Source: Hyphomicrobiales bacterium
GTDB lineage: Bacteria > Pseudomonadota > Alphaproteobacteria > Rhizobiales > Beijerinckiaceae
Assembly (NCBI GenBank): GCA_900470775.1
Contig: UCBZ01000007.1
Location: forward strand, 52,524-116,523
Direction of reading: 5' to 3'
DNA: 64,000 nucleotides
Shown: positions 36,845-45,682 of the stretch, piece by piece
Layout: each line of letters begins with the position of its first letter
Position numbering within the stretch: the stretch's first letter is position 1
Position numbers and translations under genes: made by a program
The notes under the pieces: generated by a model
Databases searched by the model: none
What the model saw: the letters and a program-made list of their open reading frames with translations, nothing else
Told to the model about the DNA's origin: nothing

Positions 36845-37522
36845 TCAACGCATCGCGACGGGCACCGAGAGCCGTCGGTCGGCCTCGGCGATCTCGGCTG
36901 CCGCGATGGCGAAGGCCGGGCGTGCCAGCAGGCGCAGGAACCAGCCCGAGAGGTCGCGATGCGGCGCCAGCGACGGCCCGCCGAGCCGCCGGCCGAACAG
37001 CAGCCCCATGAACAATGCGATATCGGCCGCGCACAGCATCGGCCCGAAGAACTCGCGACCCGCCAGCCTCTCCTCCAGGCGCGCGTGATGGCCCGCCAGC
37101 ACCTCCTCGGCGATCAGCGCATCGGCATCCTGCGCCGCCCGCCGCGCCGGATCGAGGCTGCGCGGGCCGGGCCGGTGCATCAGCGGCTTCAGCGCCTGCA
37201 GCAGGATTTCGTCGGCGAAAAGCTCGTCGAGCCGGCAGCGCGCCCGCTCGGCCGGCGTCGCGGGGTAGAGCGGGGTCTGCGGATAGGCCTCGTCGAGATA
37301 TTCGATGATCACCGTCGAGTCGTAGAGCACGAGCCCGTCATCGCTCAGGACCGGCACCTGGCCCTTGGGATTGAGCGCCAGCACTTCGGGGTGCCTGGGA
37401 TCGTAGCCGGTCGTCTGGTTGAACGGCACCATGATGCGCTCGAAGGCCAGGCCCTTCTCCCGCAGCGCGATCTCGACCTTGCGGGCGAACAGGCTCAGCG
37501 GTCCAGAATACAAGGTGATCAT
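36845..37522 (-). CDS. Glutathione S-transferase family protein
   Basis: The 225-aa protein has a thioredoxin-like N-terminal domain (MITLYSGPLSLFARKVEIAL, NPKGQVPVLSDDGLVLYDST with the glutathione cis-Pro at QVPVL, then VIIEYLDEAYP) and an all-helical C-terminal domain. The SLFARKV site has Ser rather than Cys at the start of the first helix. The family conjugates or reduces electrophiles; substrates are unknown. It lies 65 bp before rpe. Confidence 0.9.
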   Translation of the reverse strand: MITLYSGPLSLFARKVEIALREKGLAFERIMVPFNQTTGYDPRHPEVLALNPKGQVPVLSDDGLVLYDSTVIIEYLDEAYPQTPLYPATPAERARCRLDELFADEILLQALKPLMHRPGPRSLDPARRAAQDADALIAEEVLAGHHARLEERLAGREFFGPMLCAADIALFMGLLFGRRLGGPSLAPHRDLSGWFLRLLARPAFAIAAAEIAEADRRLSVPVAMR

Positions 37523-37567
37523 GACGCAGCTCCGATGACGACGAAGCCAGCTTGTCAGGTCGCGCCG

Positions 37568-38548
37568 TCAGGTGCCGTCAGCAGCCGCTTCGTCGCGACG
37601 GATGCGCCCGGCCAGACCGCGCAGCAGCCATGGCATCAGGTAGATCGGAAACTGCGCCAGCGCGAAGAACAGGAAGGTCGAGGGCGCCACACCGGCTCCG
37701 AGCGCCGCGACGATCATGCCCATATTGCGCTGGCCCGCGCCGTAGCCAACCATGAAGCGCTCGGATCGGCGCAGGAAGCGCAAGACGAGATAGCTTGCGG
37801 CCAGCCCGATCAGCGAGACACCGAAGGCGCAGGCGAGGAAGCCCGCGACCCGCTGGGGATCGTCGAGAGCCGCGCGCGTAACCCCGTCCATCGCCGCGAT
37901 GGCAAAGGTGAAATACATCAGCACGCCGAAGCCATCGAGATTGGCTTTCATGGCCGTGATCCTGATCATGCCGAGCCACCAGCGGATGACGGCCGCCGCC
38001 GTCATGCCACCGCCGACGAACAGCAGCAGCCGCAGCGTCAGCGCCCAGCGGTCGAGCGGCACGGCCGACCCGGCCAGAAGCTCGACCAGCACCGGAGCGA
38101 CGACGGGACTGGCGATCGTGGTGATGATGACGGCGGCAATGATCAGCGACGGTTCGAAGCCGTAGATGATCGCAACCGCCGGCGAGGACATGATCGGCGG
38201 CGCCGCGGCCAGGATCGCGAGGCCGAGCAGCAGGCCCGGATCGAGCGTGTCGCGCCCGACGATCAGGAAGGCACATCCGATCACCACGACCGGTGCCGCC
38301 ACCAGCCAGAGGCAGGTCAGGATCAGCTTGCCCGGCCGGCGCAGCAGGCCGGTGATGATGCCGATATCCGCCCGCATGAAGACGATGGTGGTGAAGCAGA
38401 AGATCGTGACGGGCAGCAAGGGCCGCGCCGCCGCCGAGAACTGCGGCAGGGCCAAGCCGAGAAAGATCGACAGCGCGAAGCCCTGCGTGCCGTAGCGCCC
38501 GAGCCAGGCGAGGCCGGCGGCCAGTGAAGCGGCGATACGCATGAACAT
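37568..38548 (-). CDS. BASS-family (bile acid:sodium symporter-like) transporter
   Basis: The 326-aa protein consists of about ten hydrophobic segments with inverted-repeat symmetry and BASS-type features (LALPQFSAAARPLLPVTIF, FGVSLIGLAASYLVLRFL, RSERFMVGYGAGQRNMGMIV). BASS transporters move organic acids with sodium. I chose ATG 38548 (MFMRIAAS); a GTG at 38608 would add 20 polar residues. A second frame over the same DNA is a shadow. It lies 45 bp upstream of the GST gene. Confidence 0.8.
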   Translation of the reverse strand: MFMRIAASLAAGLAWLGRYGTQGFALSIFLGLALPQFSAAARPLLPVTIFCFTTIVFMRADIGIITGLLRRPGKLILTCLWLVAAPVVVIGCAFLIVGRDTLDPGLLLGLAILAAAPPIMSSPAVAIIYGFEPSLIIAAVIITTIASPVVAPVLVELLAGSAVPLDRWALTLRLLLFVGGGMTAAAVIRWWLGMIRITAMKANLDGFGVLMYFTFAIAAMDGVTRAALDDPQRVAGFLACAFGVSLIGLAASYLVLRFLRRSERFMVGYGAGQRNMGMIVAALGAGVAPSTFLFFALAQFPIYLMPWLLRGLAGRIRRDEAAADGT

Positions 38549-38808
38549 GAAAGGCCCGACTCGTCCCCAGGGGAGGCCGACACTGGCCGATCGCCACCCT
38601 TGCGTCACCCATTATGGCCACAGCCCCGCCCTGCGTCGGCAGGAAATTGCGTCATGAGCGTGCTTTGCCGGCTGTTGCGAGGCCTGGCGCCTCCGATGGC
38701 GCAAATCTTGCGGAACTTCAGCCCATACGGCGCAAAAACGCGCCGCGACGCTGACAACACCGCGCAAACAGCTATTTTTGCGGGGGTGGGGACTGGCAGG
38801 AGCAGGTC

Positions 38809-40059
38809 ATGGCGACGGATACGATCGTTCTCGGCGCGGGTATCGTCGGGATTTCGGTGGCGCTGCATCTGCAGAAAGCCGGGCGCTCCGTGCTGCTCGT
38901 CGACAGGCGCGGGCCGGGCGAGGAGACCAGCTACGGCAATGCCGGCCTGATCCAGCGCGAAGGCGTCTACCCCTACGGCTTCCCGCATGATTTCGGCGCG
39001 CTCCTCCGCTACGCGATGAACAACACCATCGACGCGCATTACCACTGGAATGCGATCCCCAAGCTCGCGCCCTTCCTATGGTCCTACTGGATGCATTCGC
39101 GCGCCTCCCAGCACGAGGCGATCGCTCGGAAATACGCCACGCTGATCGAGCATTGCGTCAGCGAGCACGACACGCTGGCGGCAGAAGCCGGCGCGACCGG
39201 CCTGTTACGCCGCAAGGGCTGGATGAAGGTCTTCCGTACAGCCGCCCAGCAAGACGAGCGCCTGGCCGAGGCCGCGCGCTGGAACCGGGATTACGGCTTG
39301 AATTACAAGCCGCTCGACATCGAAGCGCTGAAAGCCGAGGAGCCGCATCTCGACCATGGCAGCCTGATCGGCGGCCTGCATTGGACCGATCCCGTGACGG
39401 TGATCGATCCGCTTGGCCTGTCCAAGGCCTATGTCGCGCTGTTCGAAAAGCTCGGCGGCAAGCTCGCGCTCGGTGACGCCTCCACCCTGGTCCAGCAAGG
39501 CGCGGAGTGGAGCGTCACCCTCGCGGACGGCACCAAGGCGACCGCGCGCGACGCCGTCGTCGCGCTCGGCCCCTGGGCCGATGTCCTGACGGGCAAGCTC
39601 GGCTACAAGCTGCCGCTGGCGGTCAAGCGCGGCTATCACATGCACTACAAGGCGCAAAACAACGCCGTGCTGAATCATCCGACGCTCGACACCGAGCGCG
39701 GCTATTTCCTGGCGCCGATGCAGCAGGGCATCCGCCTGACCACCGGCGCCGAATTCGCCGACCGCGACGCGCCCAAGACGCCAGTCCAGTTGGAGCGGGC
39801 CGAGCCGATCGCCCGGACGCTGTTCCCCCTCGGCGACCGGATCGATCCCGAGCCCTGGCTCGGCCGCCGCCCCTGCACGCCCGACATGATGCCGATCATC
39901 GGCCCGGCGCCGAAGCACAGGAACCTCTGGTTCTCCTTCGGCCACGCCCATCACGGCCTGACGCTGGCAGCCGTCACCGGCCGCATGATCGCCGAGATGG
40001 TCACGGGCCAGAAGGTCTTCGTCGACCCGACTCCCTTCGCGCCGGCACGGTTCGGGTAG
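38809..40059 (+). CDS. Second FAD-dependent D-amino acid dehydrogenase-like oxidoreductase
   Basis: The 416-aa DAO-family protein starts IVLGAGIVGISVALHLQKAG, has the DadA-like ETSYGNAGLIQREGVYPYG and FGHAHHGLTLAAVTGRMIAE near the end. It is related to, but clearly diverged from, the protein at 21696-22928. AGGAGC precedes ATG 38809 in a 260-bp gap that probably holds the promoter. A dipeptidase gene follows 290 bp downstream, so it may process D-residues from peptides; this is inference. Confidence 0.88.
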   Translation: MATDTIVLGAGIVGISVALHLQKAGRSVLLVDRRGPGEETSYGNAGLIQREGVYPYGFPHDFGALLRYAMNNTIDAHYHWNAIPKLAPFLWSYWMHSRASQHEAIARKYATLIEHCVSEHDTLAAEAGATGLLRRKGWMKVFRTAAQQDERLAEAARWNRDYGLNYKPLDIEALKAEEPHLDHGSLIGGLHWTDPVTVIDPLGLSKAYVALFEKLGGKLALGDASTLVQQGAEWSVTLADGTKATARDAVVALGPWADVLTGKLGYKLPLAVKRGYHMHYKAQNNAVLNHPTLDTERGYFLAPMQQGIRLTTGAEFADRDAPKTPVQLERAEPIARTLFPLGDRIDPEPWLGRRPCTPDMMPIIGPAPKHRNLWFSFGHAHHGLTLAAVTGRMIAEMVTGQKVFVDPTPFAPARFG

Positions 40060-40086
40060 GACAGCACGGAAGCCATCGGTCAGAGG

Positions 40087-40240
40087 CGCGGGGAACCCTC
40101 TCCTGTAGGGAGAGGGGTCGGCCGTTCTACCATTGATCCACTCCCTTGCCGCTGCCTCGCTTGGATGTTCTCGCTCCACTGGTCCAGGGGCCGACACCTC
40201 ACCCCTGCCCCTCTCCTTACAGGAGAGGGGTTCTCCGTCG
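40087..40240. repeat. Intergenic palindromic repeat, family B, copy 1
   Basis: The left side (GCGCGGGGAACCCTCTCCTG and GGGAGAGGGGTCGGCC) and the right side (GGCCGACACCTCACCCCTGC, CCTCTCCTTACAGGAGAGGG) are mutually complementary, so the unit can form a large hairpin with smaller hairpins in each arm. The same sequences recur at 63870-64000. It fills most of the gap between the dehydrogenase and dipeptidase genes. Confidence 0.82.
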
Positions 40241-40349
40241 CGGCGCCGGCGCTTCATCGTCATGACGCCCCTGCACCACGTGCCCTCGCCTCTGCGCCCG
40301 CGACCTGCCACCATCGGCTCCGCTGTCGATTCCAATGCAAGGTTGCGCC

Positions 40350-41489
40350 ATGGCCCTCGCCAAACCACCCGTCCAGGACAATGCCTACGCAGCCGCGCTC
40401 GCCCTGCTCGACCGAGCCCCGCTGATCGACGGCCATAACGACCTGCCCTATGTCATCCGGCTCGCCCGCGAGGCGAAGGGCGATGTCGGCGCCTATGACC
40501 TGACGAAGATCCATGCCGAGGGCGACACCGACATCCCCCGCATGCAGGCCGGCAAGCTCGCGGGCCAGTTCTTCGCGGCCTATGTCCCGCCCAAGCACCC
40601 CAAGCCAGCCGGTTTCGCGCTCGCCCAGATCGCGCTGATGCGCGACATCCTGAAGCGCCACGCCAACGTCTTCCGGCCGGGCCTGAGCGCCGACGATGTC
40701 GCCGCTGCCAAGGCCGAAGGGCGCATCGCGCTGTTCATGACGATCGAGAACGGCTCGGCGCTCGACAACGAGCTCGACGCGCTCGACGCCTATCACGACC
40801 TCGGCATCCGGCTGATGACCCTCTGCCACAACGACAGCCATGATTGGTGCGATTCCGCCACTGACGCACCCCGGAATGACGGCCTCACCGCCTTCGGCAA
40901 GGACGTGATCAGGCGGATGAACAAGCTCGGCATGGTCGTCGACCTCGCCCATGTCTCGCCGAAGGTGATGCACGACACGCTCGACGTCACGAGCGCTCCG
41001 GTCGTCTGGTCACATTCCAACGCGTTTTCGCTCTGCGACCACCCGCGCAACGTCCCCGACGACGTGCTCGATCGCGTCGCCGGCAATGGCGGTGTCGTCA
41101 TGGCGACCTTCGTGCCGGACTTCATCAGCCAGGCCTCGCGCGACTGGCACAAGCCGGCCAAGGACCGCTACGGCAAGTCTCCCGAGGGCATCGACCACGA
41201 GAAGGCCGAGGCCGAGATCGCCGCCAAGTCCGGCCCGCGCCCGAAGGCGACCCTGCCGCAGTATTGCGACCATCTCGATTATCTCAGCCAACGCATCGGC
41301 CACGACCATGTCGGCATCGGCTCCGACTTCTTCGGCTGGATCAACCCCGACGGGCTGGAGGACACCTCTGTCTTCCCCGCCCTGATCGCCGAGCTGATCC
41401 GCCGCGGCTGGTCGGAAGAGAACCTCGAGAAGCTCGCCGGCGGCAACACGCTGCGAGTGATCCGTGCGGTGGAGGCGGCGGCCGGCTGA
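40350..41489 (+). CDS. Membrane-dipeptidase family (M19) dipeptidase
   Basis: The 379-aa enzyme has the M19 zinc sites: DGHNDLPYV (HxD), MTIENGSALDN (bridging Glu), VDLAHVSPKVMH and VWSHSNAFSLCDHPRN (two His), and GIGSDFFGW. Members cleave dipeptides, often with a C-terminal D-residue. No export signal is visible, so it is probably cytoplasmic. I prefer ATG 40350 with AAGG upstream; ATG 40335 would add five residues. The upstream D-amino acid dehydrogenase is a logical partner. Confidence 0.93.
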   Translation: MALAKPPVQDNAYAAALALLDRAPLIDGHNDLPYVIRLAREAKGDVGAYDLTKIHAEGDTDIPRMQAGKLAGQFFAAYVPPKHPKPAGFALAQIALMRDILKRHANVFRPGLSADDVAAAKAEGRIALFMTIENGSALDNELDALDAYHDLGIRLMTLCHNDSHDWCDSATDAPRNDGLTAFGKDVIRRMNKLGMVVDLAHVSPKVMHDTLDVTSAPVVWSHSNAFSLCDHPRNVPDDVLDRVAGNGGVVMATFVPDFISQASRDWHKPAKDRYGKSPEGIDHEKAEAEIAAKSGPRPKATLPQYCDHLDYLSQRIGHDHVGIGSDFFGWINPDGLEDTSVFPALIAELIRRGWSEENLEKLAGGNTLRVIRAVEAAAG

Positions 41490-41500
41490 AGGCAGGCTTT

Positions 41501-41672
41501 CCGTCATGGTCGGGCTTGTCCCGACCATCCACGCCTTCCTTCGATCCGGGCGTTCAAGACGTGGATGCTCGCCACAAGGGCGAGCATGACGGTCCAAGTC
41601 GCTTGACCGACCGGCTCTTTCGGGAGATTGCCGGGCATTCCGCTGCATTTCGCCCGGGAATGACGAGACACG
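41501..41672. repeat. Intergenic palindromic repeat, family C, copy 2 (plus a third hairpin)
   Basis: CCGTCATGGTCGGGCTTGTC with CGACCAT forms one hairpin and GGATGCTCGCCACAAGGGCG with AGCATGACGG another; the outer ends pair with each other (41501-41592). A further hairpin of similar style (CCGGGCATTCCGCTGCATTT with CGCCCGGGAATGACG) follows at 41630-41666. The first part corresponds to the element at 9973-10067. It fills the gap before trmJ. Confidence 0.75.
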
Positions 41673-41677
41673 AAGAC

Positions 41678-42487
41678 ATGCCCGGTTCCGGCACCGACCG
41701 CACCCGCCCATCCGTCCAGGCCCCTGCCCCCGTCATCATTCTGGTCGAGCCGCAGATGGCCGAGAATATCGGCATGTGCGCCCGCGCCATGGCGAATTTC
41801 GGCCTCTCCGAGATGCGCCTCGTCGCGCCACGCGACGGCTGGACGGCCGGGGATAGCCCGAAGGAGACCGCGACCTCCACGGCCTCGGGCGCGAGCCATA
41901 TCCTCGAGAACGCCAGGCTCTATCGGACGACGGCCGAGGCGATCGCCGATCTGAGCTATGTGCTCGCCACGACGGCCCGCGAACGCGGCCAGATGAAGCG
42001 CGTCGTGACACCGGCCGAGGCGATGCCGCCGCTGGCGGAGCGCATCGGCTCCGGCGAACGCGTCGGCATCCTGTTCGGGCGTGAGCGCATCGGCCTGACC
42101 AATGAGGAGATCTCGTTTGCCGACGCGATCCTGACCTTCCCGGTCGACCCCGCCTTCGCCTCGCTGAATCTCGCCCAGGCCGTGCTGCTCGCCGGCTATG
42201 AATGGTTCAAGGCGACCGGCGGCGAGCCACCCTTTCGCGAGCACAACCTGTCGCCGCCAGCGAGCCGCGCCACGGTGCTGTCGATGTTCGACTATGTCGA
42301 AAACGAACTCGACATCTGCGGCTTCTTCCCGCCGGGCAAGAAGCAGGTCATGACCGCCAATTTGCGCGACATCCTGCATCGGCTGGCGATGACCGAGCAG
42401 GAGGCCCGCACATTGCGCGGCGTGTTCAAGTCGCTGACCGAAGGCCCGCGCCGGCTGCGCGTGCCGAAGCCGGCCGAGCGAGAGTAG
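41678..42487 (+). CDS. trmJ: tRNA (cytidine/uridine-2'-O)-methyltransferase TrmJ-like
   Basis: The 269-aa SPOUT methyltransferase has VIILVEPQMAENIGMCARAM followed by ANFGL (motif 1), GILFGRERIGLTNEEIS (motif 2) and FASLNLAQAVLLAGYEW (motif 3, knot). TrmJ methylates the ribose of tRNA position 32. The ATG at 41678 directly follows a palindromic repeat. A weaker alternative is an rRNA SPOUT enzyme. A GFA-fold gene follows 60 bp downstream. Confidence 0.88.
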   Translation: MPGSGTDRTRPSVQAPAPVIILVEPQMAENIGMCARAMANFGLSEMRLVAPRDGWTAGDSPKETATSTASGASHILENARLYRTTAEAIADLSYVLATTARERGQMKRVVTPAEAMPPLAERIGSGERVGILFGRERIGLTNEEISFADAILTFPVDPAFASLNLAQAVLLAGYEWFKATGGEPPFREHNLSPPASRATVLSMFDYVENELDICGFFPPGKKQVMTANLRDILHRLAMTEQEARTLRGVFKSLTEGPRRLRVPKPAERE

Positions 42488-42547
42488 CGCGGGCGCCGGG
42501 GTTCGTCGTAAGCATTTCGACCGCACTCGCTTTGCAGGAGACGCAGC

Positions 42548-42940
42548 ATGGACCGATTCACCGGCGGCTGCTCATGCGGCAATGTCCGGATCGTGGCCTC
42601 GGGGCGCCCCTACCGGGTCGGCATCTGCCACTGTCTCGATTGCCGCAAGCATCATGGCGCGTTGTTTTATGCTGCCGCGGTGTTCCCGCAGGATGCGGTG
42701 ACGATCACCGGCGAAACGCGCGATTATGGCGGGCGGTTTTTCTGTCCGCGTTGCGGCTCGTCCGTCTTCGCCCGCAGTGCCGATGAGATCGAAGTGTATC
42801 TGGGATCGCTGGATGCCCCTGACCAGTTGATGCCGACCTATGAAAGCTGGACCATCCGTCGCGAATCCTGGCTGCCGCCATTTCCGCTGGCGCGGCACTA
42901 CGAGCGCAATCGAGACTCCACGGGTCGCTTCGAGGAGTAG
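42548..42940 (+). CDS. Second GFA family protein
   Basis: The 130-aa zinc protein has GGCSCGNVRIVASGRP, ICHCLDCRKHHGALFYAAAV and FFCPRCGSSVFARS, with the full set of GFA cysteines. It belongs to the S-(hydroxymethyl)glutathione/CENP-V fold family. It is a different subgroup from the protein at 32756-33187 (CxxCxKxxG style here). Substrate unknown. It converges with the heme receptor gene. Confidence 0.92.
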   Translation: MDRFTGGCSCGNVRIVASGRPYRVGICHCLDCRKHHGALFYAAAVFPQDAVTITGETRDYGGRFFCPRCGSSVFARSADEIEVYLGSLDAPDQLMPTYESWTIRRESWLPPFPLARHYERNRDSTGRFEE

Positions 42941-42972
42941 GTCGCAGCAACGGCCCGGACCACATTCCGACG

Positions 42973-42999
42973 AAAAAGGCCGGCCCCGAAGGGCCGGCC
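42973..42999 (-). terminator. Terminator of the TonB receptor gene
   Basis: On the minus strand a 9-bp stem GGCCGGCCC with a TTCG tetraloop is followed by TTTTT (42977-42973). It lies 33 bp after the receptor's stop. It could also end the convergent GFA gene weakly. Confidence 0.88.
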
Positions 43000-43031
43000 A
43001 GTGACAGTCCGGGTCTCGAAACGCAGGGCTG

Positions 43032-45323
43032 TCAGAACTGGTACTTCACCGTCGCCTTCACCGTGCGGCCGGGCTCGCTGTAATAGTCGCGCGACTGGGC
43101 CAGCACGCCTGTCGGCACGTTGACCGCGTCGAAATACTTGCGGTCGAAGATGTTGTAGACGCCGACCTGAACCTCGAGATCGGCGATCTGCGGGATCGGC
43201 TTCCACCAGGCCGATGCGTTGAAGATCGCATAGCCCGGCGCCCTGAAGCCCTGCGTCGTTCCGGTGGTCGCGGCGACGTCGTCACGCGCAGCCGCCAATT
43301 TGGCCGAGACCTCGGCACCCCAGCGTTCCGTCCCATAGGCGACCGCGACGATGCCCTGAACCGGCGGGATCGAGTTCAGGAAGGTGTCGTTGTCCTTGTT
43401 CTTGCCGCGGGTATAGGCAAACGACCCGCGCGCCAGCCAGTTCTCCGCAAACGCGTATTGCAGGTTAGCCTCGAAGCCCTGGATCTCGGCGCGATTGAGG
43501 TTGCGCGGCCCGACGATGCCGTTCTGCGGATAGTCGCCGCCGGGAGGCGCTATCTGGAACTGCGGATCGATGAAGTTGCGGTAGTTCGTGTGGAAATAGG
43601 TCACCGAGCCGCCGAACGCCCTGTCGCCGAAGCGCAGGCCGACATCGATGCCGTTGCTGGTCTCCGCCTTCAGGTTGGGATCACCGACGCGCAGATAGGT
43701 GCCGACCCCGCCGAAGCGGCCGTAGAGTTCGCTGGCCGTCGGCGCCCGGAAGCCCTTCGACCACTGCGCGAAGGCGATGACGTCCTTCACATAGGGGGCG
43801 TTCTTGAGGATGTCGTATTCCAGCCGGACCTTGGGCGACCAGGCGGAGTCGCTCGAGGACGGCGGCAGGCCGACCGGGCGCGAGCCGCCATTGCTGTAGG
43901 CCGGCGTATCCTGCGGCTTCTCCTCGTACCAGTCGAAGCGCACGCCGGGCGTGATCCGCAGCCGGTTGTCCAGCATGCCGATCTCGTCCTGCACGTAGAA
44001 GCCGGCCGCCTTGCCGTCGACCTTCGGCTGGTCGGCCTGGTTGGTGTGCAGGTTGTTGCAGGCCGTGAACGCGCCGGTGAACAGACCGGAAGCCGGCCGT
44101 GGCGGGCAATTGTCGAGCCCCTTCGAATACTGATCGAGCTCGGTCATCCGCAGTTCGGTGCCCAGCGTGATGCCGTGCGAGAACATGCCCGTGTTGAAGT
44201 TCTTCACGATATGGCCATTGAAGCCATAGGCATCCTGCTCGTTCTCGTTGTCGCGGGCATAGGGTCCGACGACGCTGGTGAAGCGCCTGGCGTTGACCAG
44301 CGCGTTGCGCTTGACGTTCTGCCAGTACAGCGTCGCATGCGCCTCGTCGATGAAGGCGCCGGGCAGCTTGAAGTCATAGGAGAGCGAGACGCGTTTGCGC
44401 TCGACATCCTCGCCCTGCTCGTAGGAACCCGGCCGGAAATTGCCGGTCGGCGACACCGTCGAGGTCAGCGTCTGGATCCGGTCCTCGCGCTTGTAGAGCT
44501 CGGCCGTCAGGCCAAAGCGATGGGCCTCGTCGGCACTGTAGTGATGAATCTTGCCGAGGAAGCCGTACTGGTTGAAATCGACCGGATTTGGCACGGTGCG
44601 CGTGGCGCCGATCGTGTCGTTGCTGCCGCCGTTCTTGGTCTCGCCGCCATTGCGGAAGCTGCCCTGCAACAAGAAGTAGGTCTGCTGCAGGCGCGCCGCC
44701 ACCGCCGCGCTGCCGAACCAGGCATCGTCGGTGCTGTCGAAGCCGGTCTTGGCGAGGCCGCCATAGCTGCGATCGCCCTTGATCAGGTCCTTGGGGTCGA
44801 GCGTGCGAACCGCGAGCACGCCGCCGAGCGCGCCGCTGCCGAGGGTGGCGCTGCCGCTGCCGCCGCGCAGCAGGTCGAGCGTCGACAGCGCATCGAAGTC
44901 GAAGGCGTTGGTCGAGCTGCGATCGACGCGGGTGTCAGTCAGGAAGGGCTGGCGGATGCCGTCGACCGTGGTCAGGACGCGGGCGCCGTCGAGGCCGCGG
45001 ATGTTGATGCTGTTGGTCTGCCGGTTGAAGCTGATGCCGGCTTCGACGCGGTTGGCGAGGTCGGAAATGCTCTGGACCTGCTGCCGGTCGAGTTGCTCGC
45101 GCGTCGTGCGGGTCGTCGTCGGCCCCTCGACGAGGGGGCGGCCGGCGATGCCTTCGCCCTGGACCGTGATCTGGTCGAGCACCACGGGAGCCTCGGCAAC
45201 CACCGGTGCCGGCGCGGGCCGGGTGCGGCTCTGCTGCTGCGCCAGCGCCGGGCAAGCCAGCAGAACCATCATCAAAGTTCCCAGCGCAACGCCCTCGCGC
45301 AGCCTGACGGAATGCATCCCCAT
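43032..45323 (-). CDS. TonB-dependent heme/hemoglobin receptor
   Basis: The 763-aa outer-membrane receptor has a signal peptide (GVALGTLMMVLLACPALAQQ), a plug domain (NRVEAGISFNRQTNSINIRG) and a 22-strand barrel. The heme-receptor signature FRAP is present (SKGFRAPTASELYGR), followed by the NPNL-type motif GDPNLKAE. It ends in F (VKATVKYQF), as outer-membrane barrels do. It is typed to the hemoglobin/transferrin/lactoferrin receptor group. No hmuTUV, heme oxygenase or TonB genes are nearby. ATG 45323 was chosen; an upstream frame extension lacks a signal start. Confidence 0.92.
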   Translation of the reverse strand: MGMHSVRLREGVALGTLMMVLLACPALAQQQSRTRPAPAPVVAEAPVVLDQITVQGEGIAGRPLVEGPTTTRTTREQLDRQQVQSISDLANRVEAGISFNRQTNSINIRGLDGARVLTTVDGIRQPFLTDTRVDRSSTNAFDFDALSTLDLLRGGSGSATLGSGALGGVLAVRTLDPKDLIKGDRSYGGLAKTGFDSTDDAWFGSAAVAARLQQTYFLLQGSFRNGGETKNGGSNDTIGATRTVPNPVDFNQYGFLGKIHHYSADEAHRFGLTAELYKREDRIQTLTSTVSPTGNFRPGSYEQGEDVERKRVSLSYDFKLPGAFIDEAHATLYWQNVKRNALVNARRFTSVVGPYARDNENEQDAYGFNGHIVKNFNTGMFSHGITLGTELRMTELDQYSKGLDNCPPRPASGLFTGAFTACNNLHTNQADQPKVDGKAAGFYVQDEIGMLDNRLRITPGVRFDWYEEKPQDTPAYSNGGSRPVGLPPSSSDSAWSPKVRLEYDILKNAPYVKDVIAFAQWSKGFRAPTASELYGRFGGVGTYLRVGDPNLKAETSNGIDVGLRFGDRAFGGSVTYFHTNYRNFIDPQFQIAPPGGDYPQNGIVGPRNLNRAEIQGFEANLQYAFAENWLARGSFAYTRGKNKDNDTFLNSIPPVQGIVAVAYGTERWGAEVSAKLAAARDDVAATTGTTQGFRAPGYAIFNASAWWKPIPQIADLEVQVGVYNIFDRKYFDAVNVPTGVLAQSRDYYSEPGRTVKATVKYQF

Positions 45324-45682
45324 CGCCCTAACCCATCCTTGTCGGCGCAGTCGGCTGTCGCCACCGCATGTCATCAGTTTAAAATTAATATAAACAAGGC
45401 CTTATACTCACGGACAAGGCTCTAATCGGATATTGAGCGACTCGACGACTGTCAATCTCCGGACACACGAAGAACATTTTCCGATGCACGAACAACACAA
45501 CAATAGAAATTCTCTAATCAAGCGCATTTTGTCATATCGTTCCAATAAGACGCCCCTCGCTTCCGCCGCATCACGGGGGCTCCCGATGTCGTGATCGCGC
45601 GCGGCCATGGCTCCGACACCTTCCTGTTGCAACGCAACGATACGAGCCCAACATGGGCGGGCAGAACGGGACGCCCTGACGC
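45324..45682. promoter_or_regulatory. AT-rich divergent promoter region upstream of the heme receptor
   Basis: This 359-bp gap is strikingly AT-rich compared with its surroundings. It contains GTTTAAAATTAATATAAAC (45377-45395), a near-symmetrical 19-mer 54 bp before the receptor start that could be an iron-responsive (Irr or Fur-type) operator. I see no gene here. The region also serves the plus-strand amine oxidase gene. Confidence 0.5.

Noticed and set aside
37578..38621. An alternative 347-codon minus-strand frame over the BASS transporter
   Set aside because: It has no membrane segments or family motifs; the frame ending at 37568 gives a regular ten-helix transporter.
43458..45425. A 655-codon plus-strand frame opposite the heme receptor
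   Set aside because: Its translation is low-complexity (Ala/Arg/Val/Glu) with no motif; the minus-strand receptor has signal peptide, plug and FRAP motif.
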